DNA of 64,000 bases from DATDCY01 sp964513745 (GTDB lineage: Bacteria > JAUVQV01 > DATDCY01). Under the pieces are notes generated by a model. That model was not told the origin of the DNA, ran no database searches, and was given only the letters and a program-made list of their open reading frames with translations. The number at the start of each line of letters is the position of its first letter. Position 1 is the first letter of the stretch. A program made the translations under genes and the position numbers. Location: positions 1 to 64,000 of the forward strand of contig CAZEOK010000003.1 of NCBI GenBank assembly GCA_964513745.1. Direction: 5' to 3'. Of the stretch, positions 56,624 to 64,000 are shown piece by piece.

Positions 56624-57874
56624 ATGGCTGAGAGCAGGATTATGTCGGTCGAGCACGAGTGCCCGCAGTGCGGTGGCGCGGTGCAGCTCGGCGAGGCCGA
56701 CCGCCTCCTGGCCTGTCCATTTTGCCGGGCGCGTCTCGCCCTGTGGCCGGGGGAGTTCTTCCGCTACTGGATACCGCCGGCGGCCGCGGCCGGCGACGAG
56801 GTGCTGCTCGCGCCGTACTGGCGCATCCGCGGCCTGGACTGCGCGCTGCGCCCCTACCAGGTGCGCGAGCGCGTGCTGGACGCGACCTTCCCGGCGATCA
56901 CATCGAGCTGCCTGCCACCCACCCTCGGCCTGCGCCCGCAGGCGATGAAGCTGCGCTTCGCGACCGCCAGGACGCCGGCGTTCTTCCTCGCGCCCGACCG
57001 CGGGCTCGTCGCCGCGCTCGCCGGGACTGCCGATCTCTCGCGCCTGGCGGACGAGGCGATCGAGGGCGCACCGTCGCTGCACCGCGAGTTCATCGTCGAA
57101 ACGGCAAGCCTCGTCTACACGCCGCTCGTGATTCGCGGTGAGACAATCCTCGACGCGCTGCTGATGCGGGAACTCTCCGGATGCGCGGGGGAGGCCGACG
57201 CGCTGCTGGAGCGCGTGGAGCGGGACCGGCACTGGGGGCTGAACTTTTCCGCCTCGCTCTGCCCCGAGTGCGGCCGCGACCTCGACGGTGGGCCCCGCAG
57301 CGTCGTGCTCTTCTGCCGCAGCTGCCGCGCGGGCTGGCAGGGCTCGAGCGGGGGTTTGCAGCGCGTGCCGTGCGAGGCGCTGCCCGCCACCGCGGGTGCC
57401 GTGCTGCTCCCGTTCTGGAGGCTGCGCGCGACCCTGAGCGCCTTCTCGCTGCGCACGGGCGACGACCTGATCCGTTTCGCGAATGTTTCGCGGGGCGTGC
57501 AGAAGGGCGCGGGCGAAGACCCGCTCTGGTTCTGGGTGCCGGCCTTCCCGATTGCGCCGGGCCCGTTTCTTCGCGTGGCGCGGCAGCTCACGCTCGCCCA
57601 GCTCCCGCTCGGCGCCGAGGCCCGCGAGGGCGCCGAATGGGAAGCTGTGCAGCCCGCGACGATCGAGGCCGCGAAGGCTGTCGGGGCGGTCAAAGTGCTG
57701 CTCGCGCAACTCGGCCAGCCGCGCAAGGAGGTCTTTCCGATGATCCCGTCGGTCGTGGCGACGCTCGAGGAGGCGCGACTCGCGCTGCTGCCCTTCGCGC
57801 AGTCCGCAGGCGACTGGATCCAGCCTGACACCGGCGCTGCGATCGCGCGCGCCACCCTGCGGCCGGGACGATGA
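56624..57874 (+). CDS. Zinc-ribbon protein of unknown function, partner of the SPFH gene
   Basis: 416 aa. Opens with a zinc ribbon HECPQCGGAVQ...LACPFCRARL, followed by RYWIPPAAAAGDEVLLAPYWRIRGL, and later a second Cys4 set (CPECGRDLDGG...FCRSCRAGW, about residue 215). I do not know the family. The AYWRIRG/LPFWRLRA pair suggests an internal duplication of a beta-rich unit (about residues 60-75 and 260-275). The start could be ATG 56642. Coupled to recQ by ATGA. Confidence 0.7.
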   Translation: MAESRIMSVEHECPQCGGAVQLGEADRLLACPFCRARLALWPGEFFRYWIPPAAAAGDEVLLAPYWRIRGLDCALRPYQVRERVLDATFPAITSSCLPPTLGLRPQAMKLRFATARTPAFFLAPDRGLVAALAGTADLSRLADEAIEGAPSLHREFIVETASLVYTPLVIRGETILDALLMRELSGCAGEADALLERVERDRHWGLNFSASLCPECGRDLDGGPRSVVLFCRSCRAGWQGSSGGLQRVPCEALPATAGAVLLPFWRLRATLSAFSLRTGDDLIRFANVSRGVQKGAGEDPLWFWVPAFPIAPGPFLRVARQLTLAQLPLGAEAREGAEWEAVQPATIEAAKAVGAVKVLLAQLGQPRKEVFPMIPSVVATLEEARLALLPFAQSAGDWIQPDTGAAIARATLRPGR

Positions 57875-59748
57875 CGGCCCACCCCCCTCCGGGAGTCGCA
57901 GGCGAGGCCCTGAAGAAGCACTGGGGCTATCCGGCCTTCCGACCGTTGCAGCGCGAAGCCGTCGAGGCGGCGATCGCGGGGCAAGACGTGCTGGTCGTGC
58001 TGCCGACCGGCGGCGGCAAGAGTCTCTGCTACCAGCTGCCGGCGGTCTGCGGCCGGGCGCTGGTGCTCGTCGTCTCGCCGCTGATCGCGCTGATGGACGA
58101 CCAGGTGGCCGGCGCGCAGCAGGCCGGACTGCGCGCCGCCGCGTTGCACTCGAACCTCGGCGAGGAGCGTCGCCGGCAGGCGTTCGGCGACGCGGCGCGC
58201 GGCCGCCTGGAGATTCTCTACGTTTCACCCGAGCGGCTCGCGGTCGGCGACCTGATCGACGTGCTCGCCCCCCGCCTCGGCCTGGTCGCCGTCGACGAGG
58301 CGCACTGCGTCTCGCACTGGGGGCACGACTTTCGGCCCGAGTACCGCCAGCTCGCTCCGCTCTTCGACCGGGCGCCCGCGGCGGTCCGCATGGCTTTGAC
58401 CGCCACCGCCACGCCGCAAGTGCAGGAGGACATTTGCGCGCAACTCGGTCTGCGCTCCCCGCTGCGGCTGGTCGGCCACCCGGACCGGCCGAACCTGGTG
58501 TACCGCGCCCACCCGCGCGCGGAAGGGTCGCGCCAGATCCTCGACGTCGTGCGTCGACACCCGGGGCAGGGCGGGATCGTCTATGCGCTGACGCGCAAGG
58601 ACACCGAGCGCATCGCCGAGGCGCTGCGGAAGGCCGGCGTCGACGCCCGCCCCTATCACGCGGGGATGGAGCCAGATGCCCGTGCGCGCGTCCAGGACGA
58701 CTTTGTCAACGAGCGGCTGCAGGTGGTGGCGGCGACGATCGCCTTCGGCATGGGGATCGACCGCTCGAACGTGCGCTTCGTCGTCCACGCGCACCTGCCG
58801 CGCTCGCTCGAGCACTACCAGCAGGAATCGGGCCGCGCCGGCCGCGACGGCCTGCCGGCCGAGTGCGTCCTGCTTGCCAGCGCCGGCGACCTCTTCCGGC
58901 ACCGGCGCATGGCGCAGCTGGACGGTCCGCTGCAGCAGGATCGTCGCGTCGCCCTCGACCGCCAGCTCCGGGACATCGGCCGCTTCGCGGTGGCGCCGGT
59001 CTGCCGCCACCGCATCCTCGTCGAGCACTTCGGTTTCACCCTGGCGCACGAGCCCGCCGGCTGCGGGGCCTGCGACGTCTGCCTCGGCGAAACCTCCGAG
59101 CTGCCGGCGTCGGAGGCACTGGTGATCGCCCGCAAGATCATCAGCGCGGCCTGGCGCTGCGGCAACTCGTTCGGTGCCGCGCACGTGGCCGAGGTCCTGC
59201 GCGGTGGCGATTCGGAGAAGGTGCGCCGCTTCGGCCACGAGCAGCTCTCGGTTTTCGGGTTGCTCGCCGGCGTGCCCGAGGGCGCGGTGCGCTCCTGGAT
59301 CGACCAGCTCGTCGTGCAGGGCTATCTGGAGATTCGCGACAAGGAGGGGTTCCCGCTGCTCGCGATGACTGAGGCGGGCAGGACGCTGTGCGGCGAGGCG
59401 GGCGAGGTGCGTCTCGGGCGTTTCGAGGAGCGGCCGCGCGCGGGAAAGTCGAAGACCTCCGGCAAGGCGGCGCGCGTCGCGCACGAGGAGACACTCGGTG
59501 CCGAAGGAGTGGAACTCTTCGAGCGGCTGCGCGCGCTGCGCCGGCTGATCGCCGAGCGGCTGCACGTCCCGCCCTATGTGGTCTTCTCCGATGCGACGCT
59601 GCGCGATCTGGTGCTGGTGCGCCCGCGCGACGCCGACCAGCTCCTGCTCGTCAAGGGCATCGGCGAGCACAAGCGTGAGCGCTTCGGCCCGTCGTTTCTC
59701 GCGCTGCTTGCGGGCGAGGACCCCGAAGCGGCGGCTGCGCGTCAGTAA
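57871..59748 (+). CDS. recQ: ATP-dependent DNA helicase RecQ
   Basis: 625 aa, complete. Helicase motifs: FRPLQREAVEAAIAGQD (motif 0), LPTGGGKSLCYQLPA (I), VDEAHCVSHWGHDFRPEY (II and aromatic loop), ALTATATPQVQED (III), QQESGRAGRDGLPAE (VI). The RQC zinc module (CRHRILVEHFG...CGACDVCLG) and winged helix follow, then a C-terminal HRDC domain (about residues 520-600). Unwinds 3'-5' during recombination and fork repair. The stop overlaps the LysM gene convergently by 7 bp. Confidence 0.97.
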   Translation: MTAHPPPGVAGEALKKHWGYPAFRPLQREAVEAAIAGQDVLVVLPTGGGKSLCYQLPAVCGRALVLVVSPLIALMDDQVAGAQQAGLRAAALHSNLGEERRRQAFGDAARGRLEILYVSPERLAVGDLIDVLAPRLGLVAVDEAHCVSHWGHDFRPEYRQLAPLFDRAPAAVRMALTATATPQVQEDICAQLGLRSPLRLVGHPDRPNLVYRAHPRAEGSRQILDVVRRHPGQGGIVYALTRKDTERIAEALRKAGVDARPYHAGMEPDARARVQDDFVNERLQVVAATIAFGMGIDRSNVRFVVHAHLPRSLEHYQQESGRAGRDGLPAECVLLASAGDLFRHRRMAQLDGPLQQDRRVALDRQLRDIGRFAVAPVCRHRILVEHFGFTLAHEPAGCGACDVCLGETSELPASEALVIARKIISAAWRCGNSFGAAHVAEVLRGGDSEKVRRFGHEQLSVFGLLAGVPEGAVRSWIDQLVVQGYLEIRDKEGFPLLAMTEAGRTLCGEAGEVRLGRFEERPRAGKSKTSGKAARVAHEETLGAEGVELFERLRALRRLIAERLHVPPYVVFSDATLRDLVLVRPRDADQLLLVKGIGEHKRERFGPSFLALLAGEDPEAAAARQ

Positions 59749-61208
59749 AGGATCACCTTCACGCCGCGGCCCGCGAGAAAGGCGAGGATCTGCTCTTCCG
59801 GGGCGGTGTCGGTGAACAGCAGGCTCTCGCCGGCCTGCTTGAGGAAAACTCCGGGGACGGAGATCGTGAACTTGTCCTTCCCGGTGCCGCCCGGTTCCCT
59901 GAATTCCACCCGTGGGGAGGAGTGGCCAAGCCCCAACGCGGCGAGCAGGGCGGCGACCGTCTGCTGCGGGGAGAGGTGGGGAAGAATGGTCGCGTGGCCG
60001 ATCTCCTGGGCGTCCATGAGCCCGGCAAGAGGCTGGGGGATCTCGCGGAACGAGACGACCAGCCGTCGCGCACCCTCCACCAGGAGGTCCGCCCTGTAGC
60101 TCATCGCAACCCCGCCACCCTCTTCGGTGTAGAGGCTCAGGTCAAGATCGCTGAGGAAGGGCAGTCCGAGCCGTGCGAGCAGCTTGCCCAACAGCTCCGC
60201 CCGGCTGGCGCTGCGGATCGATTCGGTCGCGGCACGCACGGACGGGGCCGGCTCATCGCGCGAGCTTTCCTCCAGCGAAGCCGGGATGTTGACGACCTGG
60301 ATGTTGTGTCGGGCGGCGTATTCGCGGATCGCCCTGGGGATGACCTCCCGGGGGTAGCGGGCGTAGTTGATGGCGTAGAGACTGCCGTCCACGATGCTGT
60401 CCGGGGTTTTTTCGACAAGCCAGTCGCAGGAGAGCGACACTCGCACGTCCCCCCCCAGGACCAGATCCTTGGAGCGGGCCACCGCGGCGTAGCCGCTCTG
60501 CCGCAGCAGACGGTCGAGAGCCTCCTCGGGCGACGCGGCGCCACCCAGGCGTACCAGCCGGTAGTTCGGCCAGGTCTTTTCGAGCAGATCCTTGAGTGTG
60601 ACGGGGAGGGTGTCCCGGGGGTCGAGAACGAGCACGGCGCCGCTGCGCAGGGAGATGAGCGGGTACCGTGCGCTGTCGAGGCTCAGGGTCCCCGATCCTA
60701 GGATGGGGATGTAGAGAGAGCCCTTGTTCTGGACGGTCTCCCCCATCCGCGTGAATGCCTGCTGCGGCAGCAACTCGGCGTCGGGGGGAGAGGGGACCGC
60801 AGGCGGGGAGATGCGCACCGGAGCGGGAACGGCAGGCATCGGCGTGGCTCCCGGCGCCGGTTTCCCCGCGGCTCCGGCCCCGGCACTGCTGCTTGCCGGC
60901 GAGCCCGTGCCCGCTGGCGGGGGGAAGATCAGCACCTGCCCGGGTCGGATGAGATTGATGTTCCTGATGGACGGATTGGCGCCCTCGAAGAGGCGCAAAT
61001 AGGCGGGGATGGCCTTCTCCTCAAGACCCATCCTGCGCAGGATGCGGTGCAGGCAATCGCCCGGCTGGACGGTGTATTGTCCGGGGATATTCGCGCGTTG
61101 GCTCGAAAGGGTCTTGGTCAGGACCATATCCACGTCCTCGGCAGCGGCACGCTCCTGGGCGAGGAGCGGGAGGATCAGGGAAAGGATCGAAATGATGGCG
61201 AATGGCAT
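59742..61208 (-). CDS. Secreted LysM-domain protein
   Basis: 488 aa from ATG 61208, where a signal peptide (MPFAIISILSLILPLLAQERAAA) begins; longer upstream frames are not supported. One LysM (QYTVQPGDCLHRILRRMGL...NLIRPGQVLIFPPP, about residues 45-100), then a Pro/Ala-rich linker and a long C-terminal domain with no known motif. The LysM would anchor it to peptidoglycan. Its second half is unlike anything I recognise. Confidence 0.75.
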   Translation of the reverse strand: MPFAIISILSLILPLLAQERAAAEDVDMVLTKTLSSQRANIPGQYTVQPGDCLHRILRRMGLEEKAIPAYLRLFEGANPSIRNINLIRPGQVLIFPPPAGTGSPASSSAGAGAAGKPAPGATPMPAVPAPVRISPPAVPSPPDAELLPQQAFTRMGETVQNKGSLYIPILGSGTLSLDSARYPLISLRSGAVLVLDPRDTLPVTLKDLLEKTWPNYRLVRLGGAASPEEALDRLLRQSGYAAVARSKDLVLGGDVRVSLSCDWLVEKTPDSIVDGSLYAINYARYPREVIPRAIREYAARHNIQVVNIPASLEESSRDEPAPSVRAATESIRSASRAELLGKLLARLGLPFLSDLDLSLYTEEGGGVAMSYRADLLVEGARRLVVSFREIPQPLAGLMDAQEIGHATILPHLSPQQTVAALLAALGLGHSSPRVEFREPGGTGKDKFTISVPGVFLKQAGESLLFTDTAPEEQILAFLAGRGVKVILY

Positions 61209-61335
61209 TGTGAACCAACCTTCCCGCGATTTCGAAATCCAGTGACGGCACCGTTCGCACGCACACCAGCCTTTTTCAGTATGGTGTCCGGGGAGTAGGT
61301 TGTCAAACCACAGATTGGTGCCCGCCGCAGCAGCT

Positions 61336-61359
61336 GGGCGTTTTTCAGCAACCTGCCAG
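61336..61359. repeat. TTTTTCAG-type repeat motif in the LysM upstream region
   Basis: GGGCGTTTTTCAGCAACCTG matches a word I have seen many times in intergenic DNA of Desulfuromonadales genomes. The region 61209-61532 otherwise holds only the ribosome site of the BCAM0308-like gene (AAGGAGGTCCGCG) and no gene I can support. Confidence 0.4.
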
Positions 61360-61532
61360 CGGGGACTCGACGCCCGCGCCGTACGAGAGTGGTCGTGGAG
61401 CGACGTCCCGGAGGACGGGGGGCGTTGCATTTGGTAAATATTCTTCCATATTGATATGTGAAACAGGTTGTCCAGTCCAGGGGGATGCCCTTCGCGATAC
61501 CGCACCGGTCGGCTGTGGGAAGGAGGTCCGCG

Positions 61533-62018
61533 ATGAACAGGCAGCAGAAGTCCCGCACCAACACGAAGATGATCCAGCCGGAGCGCCACGACACCTACAA
61601 GGACCGAGGCAAACTTCACGAACCGACGGTTTGCAGCGGTTGCGGGGCGGTTTTTCTCGATGGGCGATGGTCCTGGGCAACGGCGCCCCGGGGAGCCAAC
61701 AAGGCGGTCTGCCCCGCCTGCCTGCGTGTCGCCGATCGCTTCCCCGCGGGCCGCGTCGAAATCGGGGGAGGGTTCTTCAAGGAACATCGGGAGGAGATTC
61801 TGCGCCTTGTGCGCAACGTCGAGGCCACCGAGAAGAAGGAGCGTCCGATGGAGCGGATCATGGCCATCGCGGACGACGGCGACCAGACCATCGTGACGAC
61901 CACCGGCATCCATGTTGCCCGCCGCATCGGCGAGTCTCTCTCCCACTCCTACCAGGGCGAGTTCGCCTTCCGCTATGGCGATGGCGAGGATTCCATTCGC
62001 GTTAGCTGGTCGCGCTGA
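61533..62018 (+). CDS. BCAM0308-like zinc-binding protein
   Basis: 161 aa from ATG 61533, 6 nt after the perfect AAGGAGGTCC site. An RxxQQKSRTNTKMIQPERHDTYKD start is followed by PTVCSGCGAVFLDGRWSW and VCPACLRVADRFPAG (zinc-binding CxxC pairs) and GIHVARRIGESLSHSYQGEF. It is close to the BCAM0308 family described in proteobacteria, which resembles the NMD3-type ribosome export zinc domain but has no assigned function. Convergent with the hpt-like gene (21 bp between stops). Confidence 0.85.
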   Translation: MNRQQKSRTNTKMIQPERHDTYKDRGKLHEPTVCSGCGAVFLDGRWSWATAPRGANKAVCPACLRVADRFPAGRVEIGGGFFKEHREEILRLVRNVEATEKKERPMERIMAIADDGDQTIVTTTGIHVARRIGESLSHSYQGEFAFRYGDGEDSIRVSWSR

Positions 62019-62039
62019 CTGTACGGAGGGCGGCCTCGG

Positions 62040-62594
62040 TCACGACGGCTCCGACGCGCCGATCCCGGACAGCGCCACCCCGATGTATGGCAGGGTGCGC
62101 CAGCGATCGGCACAGTCCAGGCCGTAGCCCACGGCCCAGACATCGGGAATGTCGAAACCGACGTAATCAGCCTCCACCTCGATCTGGAGGCGGGAGGGTT
62201 TGCGCACCAGAACGCACGTCCTGAGCTGCGATGGCCCGCGTCCCCGGAAAAGCTGCAGCAGGAAGTGCAGGGTGTGGCCGGTGTCGAGAATGTCCTCGAC
62301 CAGCAGCACCGGCCGTCCGGCAAGCTCACTGCGCACATCGGTCAGCAGCGCGATGTTCCCCGAGGCTGCGGTCCCGCCCCCGTAGTGCGAGGTCGCGACG
62401 AAATCCACGGCGTGGGGGACGGTGATCCGTCGGGCGAGGTCGGCCAGGAAAATGAACGCTCCCCGCAGCACACCGACGAGGAGCAGCCCCTGCGCCCCGC
62501 TGAAGTCCCGCGAAATCTCGGCGGCCAGCTCCTGGACCCGTGTCCGGATCCGCTCCTCGCTGATCAGCACGGGCGGGCGCACCTCGTTGCTCAT
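62040..62594 (-). CDS. hpt: Second hypoxanthine phosphoribosyltransferase family protein
   Basis: 184 aa. VLLVEDILDTGHTLHFLLQ is the PRPP site, and VGVLRGAFIFLADLARRI, YVGFDIPDVWAVGYGLD and WRTLPYIGV fit the Hpt family. Differs from the 47 kb copy in many positions, so it is an old paralogue. The start is 2 bp after the ade stop, forming an ade > hpt operon: adenine > hypoxanthine > IMP. Confidence 0.93.
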   Translation of the reverse strand: MSNEVRPPVLISEERIRTRVQELAAEISRDFSGAQGLLLVGVLRGAFIFLADLARRITVPHAVDFVATSHYGGGTAASGNIALLTDVRSELAGRPVLLVEDILDTGHTLHFLLQLFRGRGPSQLRTCVLVRKPSRLQIEVEADYVGFDIPDVWAVGYGLDCADRWRTLPYIGVALSGIGASEPS

Positions 62595-62596
62595 TG

Positions 62597-64000
62597 TCAA
62601 GCCTCCTCGGGAAAGAGCGGCACCAGGGTGAATCGCTCGACGTCCACCAGCCCCCGATCGGTGATTTTCAGCGCCGGGATCACCTCGAGGCCGAGAAAAC
62701 CGAGCGCGAGAAAGGGGTCGTGCAGCCGGGACCCGAGCGTCCGGACGGAGGCGAGGAGGGCCCTGTCCTGCGCGAGGACCGACTCCAGGGGCTGACGGGA
62801 CATCAGCCCGGCGATCGGGAGCGGGAGCACGGCGAGGACGCTTTCTCCCTGCGCCGCCGCAAGCCCGCCCCCGGCCTCGGCCACCGCACGGGCCGCAGTC
62901 GCCATCGACTGGTCGTCCGCCCCGGCGACGATCAGGTTGTGGTGGTCGTGGGCCACCGTGCCCGCGATCGCGCCTCGCTTCAACCCGAGCCCGCGGACGA
63001 AGCCAAGGCCGAAGCGGCCCGAGGCGTGGTGCCGTTCGATCACGGCGATCTTCGCCAGATCGCGCGACGCGTCCGCCACTGCGTGGCCCTGTTGCGCGCC
63101 GGCCTCGAGCAGCAGGTGCTCGGTGACGATCTCGCCCGGCACGACCCCGATCACGCGAATCCTCCTCCCCCGGAGCGGGATGGAGAAATCCAGGTCTGCC
63201 CAGTCGATGTGGACCGTGTCCGCGGTTCCGGCCGCGTCCCGGTCGCCGCGGGGCCAGAGCGGCTTGCCGTCCAGCGCAACCAGCCTCCCGTCCTTGTACA
63301 CCATCTCCGGGCGGGGTTGCGCCAGGTCCCGGAAGACGACGAGGTCGGCCCGGCGGTTCGGCGCCACGACGCCGCGGTCGGCAAGGCCGAAGCGTGCCGC
63401 TGGGTTGACCGTGGTCATGCGGATGGCCACCAGCGGATCCACGCCTGCCGCGATGGCGCGGCGGACGAGGTGGTCGATGGACCCCTCGCCGGCGAGATCC
63501 TCGAGGTCCCGATCGTCGGTGCAGAGGCACAACCGCCGCTCGGTGGACGCGGTGACAAGCGGCAGGAGGGCGTCGATGTTCCGGGCGCTCGTGCCTTCGC
63601 GGATGTAGATCCACATCCCGCGCCGCAGCTTCTCCCGCGCCTCCGCCGCGGTGGTGCACTCGTGGTCCGAATCGATGCCGGCCGCGACATAGGCGTTGAG
63701 GGGACCCCCGGAGAGGCCGGGCGCGTGCCCGTCGATCACGCGGCCGCCAAAGGCACGGATCTTCGCCAACACGGCCTCGTCCCCGCGCACCACGCCGGGG
63801 TAGTTCATCACCTCCCCGAGGCCGAGCACGCCCGGCTCGCTGAGCAATCCGACGAGGTGGGCGGCCTCGAGAACGGTGCCCGAGGTCGAGAGGTGCGAGG
63901 CCGGCACGCAGGAGGGGGCCATCGAGAGCACGTCGAGGGGGACATCCGCCGCGTCCCGGAGCATGAAGCGGACCCCCTCGAGGCCGAGGACGTTGGCCGT
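62597..64000 (-). CDS. ade: Adenine deaminase (partial, runs off right edge)
   Basis: 467 sense codons in the window; the N-terminal part lies beyond 64000, and the frame stays open with TANVLGLEGVRF before the first in-window Met. GVLGLGEVMNYPGVV, VIDGHAPGLSGGPLNAYVAAGIDSDHECTTAAEA and LCLCTDDRDLEDLAGEGSIDHLVRRAIAAG are the amidohydrolase metal-site blocks of the Ade family, and SIPLRGRRIRVIGVVPGEIVTE starts the C-terminal domain. Deaminates adenine to hypoxanthine, the substrate of the next gene. Confidence 0.93.
   Translation of the reverse strand, partial: TANVLGLEGVRFMLRDAADVPLDVLSMAPSCVPASHLSTSGTVLEAAHLVGLLSEPGVLGLGEVMNYPGVVRGDEAVLAKIRAFGGRVIDGHAPGLSGGPLNAYVAAGIDSDHECTTAAEAREKLRRGMWIYIREGTSARNIDALLPLVTASTERRLCLCTDDRDLEDLAGEGSIDHLVRRAIAAGVDPLVAIRMTTVNPAARFGLADRGVVAPNRRADLVVFRDLAQPRPEMVYKDGRLVALDGKPLWPRGDRDAAGTADTVHIDWADLDFSIPLRGRRIRVIGVVPGEIVTEHLLLEAGAQQGHAVADASRDLAKIAVIERHHASGRFGLGFVRGLGLKRGAIAGTVAHDHHNLIVAGADDQSMATAARAVAEAGGGLAAAQGESVLAVLPLPIAGLMSRQPLESVLAQDRALLASVRTLGSRLHDPFLALGFLGLEVIPALKITDRGLVDVERFTLVPLFPEEA

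Noticed and set aside
56534..58228. 564-codon minus-strand frame opposite the zinc-ribbon and recQ genes
   Set aside because: Arg/Pro/Ala low complexity; overlaps three supported genes and a palindromic repeat.

Overview
The window is 64 kb of GC-rich bacterial chromosome with dense genes, short gaps and many 4-bp ATGA overlaps. It encodes a Gram-negative envelope: LPS heptosyltransferase WaaF, a core-type glycosyltransferase, a TolC/RND efflux system, lipoproteins and a Wzm/Wzt-type polysaccharide exporter. It also carries two NifA-like regulators and an amt-PII unit behind a textbook sigma-54 promoter, so the organism is probably a diazotroph. Together this suits a Desulfuromonadota/Desulfobacterota-type (former Deltaproteobacteria) genome. 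That placement is an inference: there is no rRNA gene here to settle it. I see no prophage, insertion sequence, CRISPR array, tRNA or rRNA gene. The mobile-looking DNA consists of small palindromic repeats.

Layout. 0-7 kb: nitrogen control (amt, a PII protein lacking the uridylylated Tyr51, the start of a second NifA-like protein, and a full-length nifA), interleaved with a beta-lactamase-fold hydrolase, a nitroreductase and a class I amidotransferase with Ser in place of the catalytic Cys. 7-10 kb: alanine dehydrogenase, a PEBP protein and a NAGPA-domain secreted protein. 10.1-16.4 kb: an ArsR regulator with a clear palindromic operator, followed by a TolC/membrane-fusion/RND efflux operon. 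16.5-22.9 kb: a YfhO-type membrane protein, a bacterial homologue of tRNA-queuosine mannosyltransferase, a YyaL/DUF255 protein and a DUF3047 protein.

22.9-36.5 kb is a surface-polysaccharide locus: glycosyltransferases, methyltransferases, PseG-, NeuB- and SpsF-like enzymes (a nonulosonate/spore-coat-type set), a pyruvyl transferase, an ABC exporter, a DegT aminotransferase and a cupin. 36.6-39.3 kb: a ZnuABC-type metal transporter. 39.4-46.9 kb: radical SAM, LOG, PilZ, a two-component system, an FmdB-like protein, a Cys-rich repeat lipoprotein, ppnP and thrC. 47-51 kb: hpt beside an unusual kinase-like/nuclease-like fusion, yajD, an SpoU methyltransferase and a ferredoxin. 51-61 kb: a CBM48 protein with a histone-H1-like tail, waaF, a second cytidylate-kinase-like protein, TerC, a core glycosyltransferase behind a leader ORF, an SPFH/zinc-ribbon pair coupled to recQ, and a LysM protein. 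61.5-64 kb: a BCAM0308-like protein and an ade-hpt purine-salvage operon running off the right edge.

Most interesting non-coding structure: a dispersed family of about 100-bp imperfect palindromes (about 1.0, 44.5, 47.0 and 50.2 kb), a separate 125-bp palindrome abutting a stop codon at 56.46 kb, a perfect 25-bp palindrome between divergent genes at 48.9 kb, and a recurring start architecture in which a TANNNT -10 box sits 6-8 nt before the ATG with no Shine-Dalgarno, suggesting widespread leaderless mRNAs.
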